Origin: Bradyrhizobium guangdongense
GTDB lineage: Bacteria; Pseudomonadota; Alphaproteobacteria; Rhizobiales; Xanthobacteraceae
Reading direction: 5' to 3'
Length of the DNA: 64,000 nt
Assembly: GCF_004114975.1 (NCBI RefSeq)
Contig: NZ_CP030051.1
Span: forward strand, 930,001 to 994,000
The translations under genes and the position numbers were made by a program. Positions 27,917 through 35,866 of the stretch are shown piece by piece (the first letter of the stretch is position 1; each line of letters starts with the position of its first letter). Under the pieces are notes generated by a model. That model was not told the origin of the DNA. It did not search any database and saw only the letters and a program-made list of their open reading frames with translations.

Positions 27917-29146
27917 TCAGTCAACCCGCGGCTCGGAACGCGGCTGAGTGGCGGGCTGCGCCTTCGCCGTCGGCATCGCACCCTCGATCGTAATGTGAAC
28001 CCCGTTCTCGAGCCGGTAGGTACCGTCGGTCACGACGCGCTCTTCCTTGGCGAGGCCGCGCTCAATCATCGCGCGTCCGTCGAAGATCTGTCCGACGGTG
28101 ACGGGACGGAAGGCCGCGGTGTCGTCCGCCTTCGCGACCCAGACGAAATCGCCGCGCGGTCCGTGCCGCACGGCAACCGCCGGCGCGGTCACCGCGTTCT
28201 TGCGCGTCTCCACGGTGATCCGCCCGTTGGCGAAATTGCCGGGCCAGAGTTTCAGGGCCTTGTTGGGAAAGCTCGCCTTCAGCTTGATGGTGCCGCTGGC
28301 CTGGTCGACCTGGTTATCGACCAGCGTGATCGTGCCCCTGTCGAGCTCGGTGGTGTTGTCGGCGGTGAGCGCAACCACCGGCGCTTCGGTCTGGCCGAGG
28401 CTGAGCCGGGTCTGGCCGACGGCGGCGGCGGCAAGGGTGAAGATCACCGAGATCGGCTGCAGTTGCGTGACGGTGACGATGGTCGTCGGCGACACTGCGC
28501 GCACGTAATTGCCCTGGTCGACCTGGCGGATGCCGAGCCGTCCGCTGATCGGCGCACGGATATTGGTGAAGCCGAGCTGCGTGCGCGCATATTCGATCTG
28601 GGCCTCGTCGTTGCGGACCTGCGCCTTGTACTGCTCGACCAGCGCGTGCTGCTGGTCCACGGTCTGGCGCGAGATCGCGGCGGTCTTGATCAGCGCGTCG
28701 TAACGCTCCCTGTCGATCTGGGCGCCGTCCAGCAGCGCCTGGTCCTTCTGCCTGACAGCGATCTGCTGATCGAGCTGGGCTTGGAACGGGCGCGGATCGA
28801 TCACCGCGATGATGTCGCCTTGTTTGACGTCCTGCCCCTCCTGGAAAAGGATCTGGACGATCTCGCCGTCGACCCGGCTCTGCACGTTGACGGTGTTGGA
28901 AGCCTGGATCGTGCCGATTCCGGTCAAATAGATCGGGACGTCCTCCGCCTTCGCGGCGGCGACCTTGACCGCGACCGGGGGCCGTGGCGGAGGTGCGGCA
29001 GGGCTTTGCTCGGCCTCCGCCGTCCGCATGAAGGGCAGCGCGAACGGCAGCTTGAGGTCCCGACCATGATAGGCCCCATAGCCTGCCGGCACCACGACCA
29101 GCGCGCCGATGAGGAGTTTTGCTGCGCGTTTCACGTTCAAACCCAT
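27917..29146 (-). CDS. RND membrane-fusion (periplasmic adaptor) protein
   Basis: This 409-residue adaptor has an N-terminal membrane anchor (residues about 8-25) and a Pro-rich linker. The lipoyl/barrel halves are VPIYLTGIGTIQASNTVNVQ and, after the helical hairpin, IRAPISGRLGIRQVDQGNYV. The hairpin (about 110-165) is short, as in MdtA-like proteins. The ATG at 29146 follows GAGGTG; the longer frame to 29215 is less likely. It is the first gene of a three-gene efflux operon with the two permeases. Confidence 0.9.
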   Translation of the reverse strand: MGLNVKRAAKLLIGALVVVPAGYGAYHGRDLKLPFALPFMRTAEAEQSPAAPPPRPPVAVKVAAAKAEDVPIYLTGIGTIQASNTVNVQSRVDGEIVQILFQEGQDVKQGDIIAVIDPRPFQAQLDQQIAVRQKDQALLDGAQIDRERYDALIKTAAISRQTVDQQHALVEQYKAQVRNDEAQIEYARTQLGFTNIRAPISGRLGIRQVDQGNYVRAVSPTTIVTVTQLQPISVIFTLAAAAVGQTRLSLGQTEAPVVALTADNTTELDRGTITLVDNQVDQASGTIKLKASFPNKALKLWPGNFANGRITVETRKNAVTAPAVAVRHGPRGDFVWVAKADDTAAFRPVTVGQIFDGRAMIERGLAKEERVVTDGTYRLENGVHITIEGAMPTAKAQPATQPRSEPRVD

Positions 29147-29259
29147 CACCTCGGCCGGGCACCATTTCAGAGACAGTCGTCCCGGGATTGAAAACCACGC
29201 GGCATAAAGAGGCAACCGGACGTTGATCCCGGCAGGCGCATACCCGCTATCAGTCGTAA

Positions 29260-29288
29260 CACTAGCACGCGTAGCATATCGAGATCAA
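29260..29288 (-). promoter_or_regulatory. Possible promoter of the RND efflux operon
   Basis: On the minus strand TTGATC (29288-29283) and TAGTGT (29265-29260) are 17 bases apart. The match to consensus is moderate. It would start transcription about 105 bases before the adaptor gene. No regulator gene is adjacent. Confidence 0.35.
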
Positions 29289-29352
29289 CGGCGCTCGCGC
29301 GCGTGAAGGGCGGCTTGGCTGATGGTTTGCCGGAGGCCGGCGGGAATAACCC

Positions 29353-30450
29353 CTAGACGACTTCGACGGTGGCCGCGTCGAACTGGGTGCCGGCGCCGCG
29401 ATGGCGTGCGAGCACCTCGGCCGGCAGCTCCGAAACCTCGTTTTGGGGGGTGCCATCCAGCATCGCTTGAACGCGCTTAGCTGAGGCCTTCAGCACCGCC
29501 GGATCGAGCTTGCCTGAATCGACGCCGTCGAGGATCGATTGCGCCAGGAAGCGGGCGCGTTCGGTGTCGGTCAGATGCGAGCAGATCATCAGCATGTCGT
29601 TGCCCGCCGCCATGAAGCGCGCACCGGCGTCAGGCGCATCCAGCCGGCCGGCCATCGCACGCATGCCGACGTCGTCGGACACGATCACGCCGCGGAAATT
29701 CATGGCCTCGCGCAACAGTCCTTGCGTGATCGCGCGCGACAGCGTGACCGGGTCGTTGGGATCGAGCTTGCGGTACAAGATGTGCGACGTCATCATCATC
29801 TCGATGCCGCCCTCGATGGCCGCTGCGAAAGGCTTCAGCTCGCGTGCCTTGATCTGGTCGAGATCGAGATCGAGCACCGGGAGTTCATGGTGCGAATCCA
29901 CCTGCGTGTCGCCGTGCCCCGGGAAATGCTTGCCGCAGGCGCGCACGCCGCGGCGTTCCATCGCCTTCGTGAACGGCAGCATCGACTTGATGACCTCGTC
30001 GGCCGTGCGGCCGAAGGCGCGCTCGCCGATCACGGGGTTGGCGGGATTGGAGTGAATGTCGAGATCAGGTGCGAAGTTCAGGTTGCAGCCGAGCGAAGCG
30101 AGCTCGACGCCCATGGCGTCGCCGACCTGCTCGGCGGTCGAAGCCCAGCGCGCCGCATAGGAAAAGCGCGTGATCGGCGGCGGCGTGCGACACACGCGGC
30201 CGCCCTCGTGGTCGATGGCGATGAACTGCTTGTCGCGCTGGGAAGCATCGCGGATCGCGGCGATCAGGTCGCGGTGAACAGACAGCCAGTCCCGATAGGG
30301 CAGGTCGTGGCGGAAATTGCTCTTGTAGAGGATGACGCCAGCCGGCTTGAGATCCCGCAGCATCGCGCGGTCGCGATCGTCAAGAACGCTGGTCGGCCGC
30401 AGGCCAAGGAAAAAATGGTCGCCGACCGTTGCAAGAAGGGAATCGCTCAT
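29353..30450 (-). CDS. nagZ: Beta-N-acetylhexosaminidase (glycoside hydrolase family 3)
   Basis: This 365-residue cytoplasmic enzyme removes GlcNAc from imported anhydro-muropeptides. The NagZ pattern is clear: AIDHEGGRV, NFAPDLDI, IGERAFG, CGKHFPGHGDTQVDSHHELP with the catalytic His/Asp loop, and the nucleophile region IVSDDVGMRAM (Asp259/Asp260). Length is slightly above the usual 340. It has no signal peptide. Together with the AmpG-like permease at 1073-2437 it completes the recycling entry steps. In many alphaproteobacteria nagZ lies next to scpA/scpB, but not here. Confidence 0.92.
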   Translation of the reverse strand: MSDSLLATVGDHFFLGLRPTSVLDDRDRAMLRDLKPAGVILYKSNFRHDLPYRDWLSVHRDLIAAIRDASQRDKQFIAIDHEGGRVCRTPPPITRFSYAARWASTAEQVGDAMGVELASLGCNLNFAPDLDIHSNPANPVIGERAFGRTADEVIKSMLPFTKAMERRGVRACGKHFPGHGDTQVDSHHELPVLDLDLDQIKARELKPFAAAIEGGIEMMMTSHILYRKLDPNDPVTLSRAITQGLLREAMNFRGVIVSDDVGMRAMAGRLDAPDAGARFMAAGNDMLMICSHLTDTERARFLAQSILDGVDSGKLDPAVLKASAKRVQAMLDGTPQNEVSELPAEVLARHRGAGTQFDAATVEVV

Positions 30451-30611
30451 CCGCCGGGGCCGTCATGGATCGTTTGAGTTGATTGGGATGGAGCTGGACG
30501 CAACGCGAACTCTTAAGCTCCCGTGCGGGCCTTCCAACGGCCTCGCATCGTTACGACGATATTCCAAATTTCTTAACGGAATCAACCTTCGAATAACGGC
30601 ACAGGCAGCCG

Positions 30612-30646
30612 CGCCGGCAAGGTCGGAGGTGAGTGCCTTGCCGGCG
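30612..30646 (-). terminator. Hairpin after the MFS gene
   Basis: The arms CGCCGGCAAGG (30612-30622) and CCTTGCCGGCG (30636-30646) form a perfect 11-base stem ten bases past the MFS stop on the minus strand. No T-run follows, so this is a candidate terminator only. Confidence 0.5.
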
Positions 30647-30655
30647 AGTCGTTAT

Positions 30656-31966
30656 CTACGCCGCAGCCAGCGCAGGCTGCACCGGACGACGGCCGATCAT
30701 CAGCGACAGCACTGCCGCGACGATGCCGGTCGCGCCGGCGATCATGAAGGCCTGCAGATAATCGCCCTGCGACGAACGCATGAAGCCGGCGAAGAACGCC
30801 GCGCAGGCCGCGCCCAGCTGATGGCCGGCGACCACCCAGCCGAAGATCAGCGGCGCGTTCTTGTCGCCGAACGCTTCGTTGGCGATGCGCACGGTCGGCG
30901 GCACGGTCGCGATCCAGTCGAGGCCGTAGAACACGGCGAACACCGACAGGCTGACGAAGGAGAAATCCGAATAGGGCAGGTAGATCAGCGACAGTCCGCG
31001 CAGGCCGTAATAGAAGAACAAGAGCTTGCGCGGATCGAAGCGGTCGGTGAGCCAGCCCGAGAGTGTGGTGCCGAACAGGTCGAAGAATCCCATCAGCGCG
31101 AGCAGGCTCGCGGCCTGCACCTCGAAGATGCCGTGGTCGCCGCAGAACGCGATCAGATGGGTGCCGACGAGGCCGTTGGTGGTGAAGCCGCAGATGAAGA
31201 AGGTCGCGAACAGGAACCAGAAGGTCGGCGTCCTGGTCGCGCGCAACAAGTTGCTGATCGCCGCGACGAACGGATTTCCTAACGCGGGCGCGGCCGGGTG
31301 ATCGTCATGCGGGCTGCCATAGGAGCGCAGGCCGATCGCTGAGGGGCGCTCCGGCACCAGGACATACACCAGCGGAATCAGCGCCGCGCAGCATGCGGCG
31401 ACCGTCAGCACCACGGGCTTCCAGCCGCCCCATTCGACCAGCGATGCAAGGCCCGGCATGAAGATCAGCGTGCCGGTGGCGGTGCTGGCCGTCAAAAGCC
31501 CCATGACGAGGCCGCGATTGGTGGTGAACCAGCGATTGACGATGGTGGCGCCGAGCACGTTGGCGACCGCGCCCGAGCCGATGCCGGAGAGCAGTCCCCA
31601 GGTCAGGAACAATTGCCACGGCGCCGTCATGAAATAGCTCGCAGCCGTCGAGATCGACATCAGCGTCAAGGCGCCGAGCACGGTGCGGCGGATGCCGAAG
31701 CGCTGCATCACCGCCGCGGCGAACGGACCGGCGAGGCCGTAGAGAAAGATGCCGATGGCGGCCGACGACGAGATCACGCTGACATCCCAGCCAAAGGCCT
31801 TCTGCAGCGGCAGCATCAGCACGCCCGGCGTGGCGCGCAGGCCCGCGGAGGCGAGCAGCGCCAGGAAAATCACGGCAACGACCACGAAGGCGTAGTTTGG
31901 GCCGAACGGCCGGCGGGCGACGGCGGAGGATTGAGCGGAGGCGTGTTGAAAGGAGGGTTCGGGCAT
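30656..31966 (-). CDS. MFS transporter, under divergent TetR control
   Basis: This 436-residue protein has 12 predicted membrane segments and the MFS loop between segments 2 and 3 (GPFAAAVMQRFGIRRTVLG). It resembles monocarboxylate or oxalate/formate porter-type MFS proteins (ATIVNRWFTTNRGLVMGLLTA). The substrate is not evident. The ATG at 31966 abuts one arm of a large inverted repeat, and only a weak ribosome site (GGTAAG) is present. It is divergent from tetR, so it is very probably the regulated pump. Confidence 0.87.
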   Translation of the reverse strand: MPEPSFQHASAQSSAVARRPFGPNYAFVVVAVIFLALLASAGLRATPGVLMLPLQKAFGWDVSVISSSAAIGIFLYGLAGPFAAAVMQRFGIRRTVLGALTLMSISTAASYFMTAPWQLFLTWGLLSGIGSGAVANVLGATIVNRWFTTNRGLVMGLLTASTATGTLIFMPGLASLVEWGGWKPVVLTVAACCAALIPLVYVLVPERPSAIGLRSYGSPHDDHPAAPALGNPFVAAISNLLRATRTPTFWFLFATFFICGFTTNGLVGTHLIAFCGDHGIFEVQAASLLALMGFFDLFGTTLSGWLTDRFDPRKLLFFYYGLRGLSLIYLPYSDFSFVSLSVFAVFYGLDWIATVPPTVRIANEAFGDKNAPLIFGWVVAGHQLGAACAAFFAGFMRSSQGDYLQAFMIAGATGIVAAVLSLMIGRRPVQPALAAA

Positions 31967-32019
31967 GTTACTTACCGGTACGTATTGGGGTGCGGTACTA
32001 ATACGTACCGGTCAGTAAC
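31967..32019. promoter_or_regulatory. TetR operator: 20-base inverted repeat
   Basis: The left arm 31967-31986 and right arm 32000-32019 are inverted copies with a single mismatch, around a 13-base spacer. The core arms ACCGGTACGTATT and AATACGTACCGGT are perfect. The right arm lies between the -35 and -10 of the MFS promoter and the left arm covers its leader, the classic layout for a TetR repressor that blocks its pump. Confidence 0.85.
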
Positions 32020-32027
32020 ATTGTCAA
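31998..32027 (-). promoter_or_regulatory. Promoter of the MFS gene
   Basis: On the minus strand a perfect TTGACA (32027-32022) and TATTAG (32003-31998) are 18 bases apart. The predicted transcript starts near 31991 and has a leader of about 25 bases. The operator right arm overlaps the spacer. Confidence 0.7.
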
Positions 32028-32042
32028 GCCCGAAGCCAAGCC

Positions 32043-32663
32043 ATGCCTGAGACCAGACGAAGCCGAATGCCGAAAACAGCCGAGAAAGCCGAAAGCGCCC
32101 CGCTCCGGGCCGCCGACCGGATCAGAGCCTCCGCCAGCGAGCTGTTCTATCGCGAGGGCATCCGCGCCGTCGGCGTCGACGAGGTGGTGGATCGGGCCGG
32201 GGTGACGAAACCCAGCCTGTATCGCGCCTTCGCCTCCAAGGACGATCTCGCCGCCGCCTATTTGCGCGACTACGACCTGAACTTCTGGGAGAATTTCGAG
32301 CGGCCCGGCGGCAAGTCCTACAGCAACGCACGCGACCATGTGCTCGCCTATATCGGCCAGCTCGCCCCACGCGCTGTCGCCAAGGGTTATCGCGGCTGCG
32401 GCCTCAGCAACGCCGCCGTGGAATATCCGGCGCGGGACAATCCCGCCCGCCAGGTCGCCGAAGCCCACAAGAAAGTCTTCCGCAAGCGCCTGCGCGAGCT
32501 TGCCGCGCAGATGGGCGCGCGTCAGCCTGATGTGCTTGGCGATGCGCTGCTGCTGCTGATCGAAGGCATCTACGTCACCGGCCAGCAGTCCGAAGGCGGC
32601 CCCGCACAGTCGGCCCTCGCAGCCGCGAAGCTATTGATCGATGCGAGCGTGAAGGCGGGGTGA
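32043..32663 (+). CDS. TetR-family transcriptional repressor
   Basis: This 206-residue regulator has a TetR N-terminal helix-turn-helix (RIRASASELFYREGIRAVGVDEVVDRAGVTKPSLYRAFASKDDL). The C-terminal ligand domain has a Cys (YRGCGLSNAAVEYP) typical of the TetR subgroup that senses small molecules or electrophiles. It is divergent from the MFS gene, and their 76-base gap contains the operator. A second start, the Met at residue 9 (32067), is possible. It probably represses itself and the pump. Confidence 0.9.
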   Translation: MPETRRSRMPKTAEKAESAPLRAADRIRASASELFYREGIRAVGVDEVVDRAGVTKPSLYRAFASKDDLAAAYLRDYDLNFWENFERPGGKSYSNARDHVLAYIGQLAPRAVAKGYRGCGLSNAAVEYPARDNPARQVAEAHKKVFRKRLRELAAQMGARQPDVLGDALLLLIEGIYVTGQQSEGGPAQSALAAAKLLIDASVKAG

Positions 32664-32687
32664 GGGCGCACCATCGCCGTCGGCAGG

Positions 32688-33039
32688 TCACGCGCTGCCG
32701 TCGTCGGTCGGGATGTGGCGCTGAAGATCCATTCTGTCATGGAGGATGCGCACGACCTCGATCATGCTCTCGGGCCCGACACGGTACATGAGGAAGTGGC
32801 TTCCGCGTCGACCGCGCCGTGCAATGTGGAGCGTGCGAAGGCCCGGCGCGATCTCGTCACGGGATTTGGACCCTGCGACCTCCGGGCCCTCGGCGAGTGC
32901 GCCAATCGCTTGAACGAGCGTATCTCGATAGATGCGGCGCTTGCCGCGGCCCGAAATTCTCGGTGGTCCATTTCAGAATGTTGGCAAAATCGACTTCGGC
33001 GGCGGCGCCAAGGCGCATGCGCCATGGGTGCGGAGCCAC
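32688..33039 (-). pseudogene. parE: ParE-type toxin gene, broken by a frameshift
   Basis: The first 34 codons, from GTG 33039 (or ATG 33018), encode the ParE start (LGAAAEVDFANILKWTTENFGPRQA). The rest of ParE continues in another frame: RIYRDTLVQAIGALAEGPEV, then LRTLHIARRG, HFLMYRVG and the diagnostic RILHDRMDLQRHIP, ending at TGA 32688-32690. Removing one G/C at 32936-32937 restores one frame of about 116 codons. The start lies four bases after the ParD stop. As it stands the toxin would be truncated and inactive, unless this is a sequencing error. Confidence 0.85.
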
Positions 33040-33043
33040 GATT

Positions 33044-33331
33044 TTATTCGACTGTTCCGGAGATGACCTTCTCCGAGAGATCAGTCAGATAGGATTGCAG
33101 GTCCTCGATCGTCCTGAATTCCTTGAATTCGCCTCGCTCCAATGACCCGATGCCGAGTCGAGCCGCGGCACGCAACGCCTTGAGCTTGCCGGCATCCTCG
33201 GCCTCGCGTTGCTCCACCAGTCGCAGTCCTTCCCGCAGCACCTCGCTGGCGTTCTGGTAGCGGCCGGACTCGACGAGCGCTTCAATGAGTTCCTGTTGAC
33301 GTTTCGTCAGCACAACGTTTCTCGTCGGCAT
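33044..33331 (-). CDS. parD: ParD-type antitoxin
   Basis: This 95-residue protein has the CopG/ParD ribbon-helix-helix part (NVVLTKRQQELIEALVESGRYQNASEVLREGLRLVEQRE) and a C-terminal toxin-binding tail (FKEFRTIEDLQSYLTDLSEKV). It would neutralise ParE and repress its own promoter. It is intact and followed at four bases by the frameshifted toxin, so it is now an antitoxin without a working partner here. It may still regulate or cross-neutralise other ParE proteins. Confidence 0.88.
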   Translation of the reverse strand: MPTRNVVLTKRQQELIEALVESGRYQNASEVLREGLRLVEQREAEDAGKLKALRAAARLGIGSLERGEFKEFRTIEDLQSYLTDLSEKVISGTVE

Positions 33332-33357
33332 CGTGGCCTCGCTGTCCCAACCCCTAT

Positions 33358-33370
33358 GGCATAGTATGCC
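33358..33370. promoter_or_regulatory. Likely ParD autoregulatory operator
   Basis: GGCATA-G-TATGCC (33358-33370) is a perfect palindrome 27 bases upstream of the parD start. Ribbon-helix-helix antitoxins usually bind short palindromes at this place. Confidence 0.5.
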
Positions 33371-33507
33371 GCAAGCGTTGTCACTTCAACCGCGTTACGG
33401 GCCATAGGGCGAATGGCTGGGGCCCGCGCATCATCGAATTGTCACTGCCCCGTCATTCGCGCTCTATTGATTGCGGCTCCTTTCGCTGCGCATGCATAGA
33501 GGCTGAC

Positions 33508-34827
33508 ATGACTCTCACTGACACGATTTCGTCCAACCGCCGGTCGATCCTGAAAGGCCTCGCGGCCGCGGCGATGGCCCCGCTGGCGTCGCCCGCGATG
33601 GCGGCCGAAGCCCTGTCGCCGGCGCCGGCCGGATCGGCGGCCGACATCGCCATGGACAAGGCCTATTGGGCTGACGTCAAGCGGCTCTATGCCGTGACGC
33701 CTGATATCGTCAATTTCGAGAACGGCTATTGGGGCATCATGGCCGAACCGGTGAGGCGCGAGTTCATCCGCCAGTCCGACATGATCAACTTTCAAAACGC
33801 CTATTACGCGCGGCAGCGCGTCGGCGCGGATTTCGAGGCGGTGCGCGCCAAGGTCGCGGAGGCGGTCGGTGCCGCGCCTGAGGAGATCGCGCTGACGCGA
33901 GGGGCGACCGAAGCGCTGCAGCTCCTGATCGGCGGCTACAACAGGCTCAAGCCCGGCGATGCCGTGCTCTACGCCGACCTCGACTATGATTCGATGCAAT
34001 ATGCGATGAATTCGCTGAAGGCGCGCCGTGGCGTCGACGTCGTCAAATTCGACATTCCGGAGCCGGCCACGCGTCAAGCGGTCCTCGACGCTTATGCCCG
34101 CGCCATCGAGGCGAACCCGAAAGCGCGGCTGCTCCTGCTGACCCATGTCAGCCATCGCACCGGCTTCGTCATGCCCGTCGCCGAGATCGCCCGTATGGCA
34201 AAGGCGAGAGGTATCGATACCATCGTCGATGCCGCGCATTCCTGGGGCCAGATCGATTTCCACGTCAACGATCTCGAATCCGATTTCGTCGGGTTCAATC
34301 TGCACAAATGGATCGGCGCGCCGCTCGGTGTGGGCTTCCTCTACATCCGGAAGGACCGCCTCGCCGCCATCGACCGCGCCATGGGCGACGAGGACTTTGC
34401 AGAGACCGACATCCGCTCGCGCGTTCACACCGGCACCGTCAATTTCGCCACGGTGCTGTCGGTGCCGGCGGCTGTCGCGCTGCATCAGCAGATCGGCGCC
34501 GCGGCCAAGCAGGCCCGCCTGCGCTATTTGCGCGACTATTGGGTGAGCCGCGCCCGCGGCTTCAGGGATATCGAAATCCTGACCCCGGATGAGGTGGGCT
34601 CCTACGGTGCGATCACGTCGTTTCGTCTCGCCGGCAGGACCGGCAAGGCCGACAACGAGGCGATCGTGGCGAAGCTGCGGGACAACCACAAGATCATGAC
34701 GGTGCGCCGCGCCGGCGTCGCCAAGGGCCAGTGCATCCGCGTGACGCCGGCGCTGTTCACCGACGAAGCCGATCTCGACCGCCTCGTCGAGGCGCTGGCC
34801 GTCGTGACCGGGACGAAGACCGGATAG
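33508..34827 (+). CDS. Tat-exported class V aminotransferase-like PLP enzyme
   Basis: This 439-residue protein belongs to the class V aminotransferase/isopenicillin N epimerase-like PLP family. It has LTRGATEALQLLIGGY, LLLTHVSHRTG, DAAHSWGQIDF and the PLP-binding Lys267 in NLHKWIGAPLG. The N-terminus has a twin-arginine motif (NRRSILKGLAAAAMAPLAS) followed by an AMA cleavage-type site, so the enzyme is predicted to be exported folded with its cofactor. The ATG at 33508 begins this signal. The substrate is unknown. It stands alone between parD and the convergent desaturase gene. Confidence 0.87.
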   Translation: MTLTDTISSNRRSILKGLAAAAMAPLASPAMAAEALSPAPAGSAADIAMDKAYWADVKRLYAVTPDIVNFENGYWGIMAEPVRREFIRQSDMINFQNAYYARQRVGADFEAVRAKVAEAVGAAPEEIALTRGATEALQLLIGGYNRLKPGDAVLYADLDYDSMQYAMNSLKARRGVDVVKFDIPEPATRQAVLDAYARAIEANPKARLLLLTHVSHRTGFVMPVAEIARMAKARGIDTIVDAAHSWGQIDFHVNDLESDFVGFNLHKWIGAPLGVGFLYIRKDRLAAIDRAMGDEDFAETDIRSRVHTGTVNFATVLSVPAAVALHQQIGAAAKQARLRYLRDYWVSRARGFRDIEILTPDEVGSYGAITSFRLAGRTGKADNEAIVAKLRDNHKIMTVRRAGVAKGQCIRVTPALFTDEADLDRLVEALAVVTGTKTG

Positions 34828-34860
34828 GCCGCGTGCGGCCGGTCCAGATCGCCCGCTGCG

Positions 34861-35736
34861 TCATCGGCTCCCATCGTGCGCCACCGGTGCCGCGAGGGGC
34901 GATGCCTCGCCGCGGGGCGGACCGATCAGGCAGGCGAGCCGGTCACGCCAGGACTGCGAACGCCAGAGATCGCGCAGCAGCGCCGCCCATTCGTGAGACG
35001 CAATGACAATCGGATTGTTGGAGCGCAGCGGCGTGACGAGCCCGTAGCGGCACGGCAGATCGTCGCGCTCCGCAACGAAGGTGCCGAACATGCGGTCGAA
35101 CAGGATGAAGATGCCGCCGTAATTGCGGTCGAGATATTCTGCGTTGCAGGCGTGGTGCACGCGATGATGCGAGGGCGTGTTGAGCACATATTCCAGCCAG
35201 CCCAGCTTCGGAATCCACTCCGCGTGCAGCCAGAACTGGTAGAGCAAATTGACGGAGGCGGCGGTGAACACCGGGCCCGGGGCGAAGCCCAGCCAGATCA
35301 TCGGCACGAAGAAGATCGCAGCGCCGGTCAGCCGCCCGGTCCAGCCGAAGCGGTAGGCGGCGGCGAGATTGAAGTCGTTCGAGGAATGGTGAATCGCATG
35401 TGTCGCCCAGAACCAGCGCACGCGGTGGCTGCAGCGATGGAACCAGTAATAGCTGAAATCCTGGGCAATCACGAGCACGGCCACGGCCAAGGGACCATTC
35501 AGCGGCAGGGTGAACAGCCGATGCTTCCAGGCCAGTTCGACCAGCGGCTGCGCCAGGCTGAGCGGCACAATCGCGTAGACGACATACTCCCGGCCGAGCG
35601 CGTCGGCCAGCGAAGCCAGATAGGCGCGCCAGTCGTAGGCGCGTCGCATCACCAGCGCCAGAACCAGCCCTTCCAGCGTCGCGATCACGATCAGGGTGGG
35701 AAGGGCGAACTTGAGCACCTGGAACAGCAGCGTCAT
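34861..35736 (-). CDS. Sterol desaturase/fatty acid hydroxylase family protein
   Basis: This 291-residue membrane di-iron enzyme has the family's histidine clusters HRCSH (100-104), HAIHH (113-117) and HHRVHH (190-195), plus an isolated His171. About five membrane segments surround them. Such proteins hydroxylate or desaturate lipids; here the lipid is not known. The ATG at 35736 fits the first membrane segment. It lies 130 bases after the AraC-type regulator on the same strand, so it may be its target. Confidence 0.88.
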   Translation of the reverse strand: MTLLFQVLKFALPTLIVIATLEGLVLALVMRRAYDWRAYLASLADALGREYVVYAIVPLSLAQPLVELAWKHRLFTLPLNGPLAVAVLVIAQDFSYYWFHRCSHRVRWFWATHAIHHSSNDFNLAAAYRFGWTGRLTGAAIFFVPMIWLGFAPGPVFTAASVNLLYQFWLHAEWIPKLGWLEYVLNTPSHHRVHHACNAEYLDRNYGGIFILFDRMFGTFVAERDDLPCRYGLVTPLRSNNPIVIASHEWAALLRDLWRSQSWRDRLACLIGPPRGEASPLAAPVAHDGSR

Positions 35737-35866
35737 GGCAATCTCCGCATTGCAGGCGCGTGGCCTGCCCGGAGCAAAGCTGGCATGGCGAAGATGTCGC
35801 GGCGCGCCGATTCCTGCAGGCGGATTGGCCGATTCCCGCAAACGGCCGCCCGGATTCAGAAATCGG

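Noticed and set aside
31965..32018. 17-codon plus-strand frame across the TetR operator, with AAGGAGGG upstream
   Set aside because: The ribosome-site-like string comes from antisense of the MFS gene, and the sequence is fully explained by the operator palindrome.
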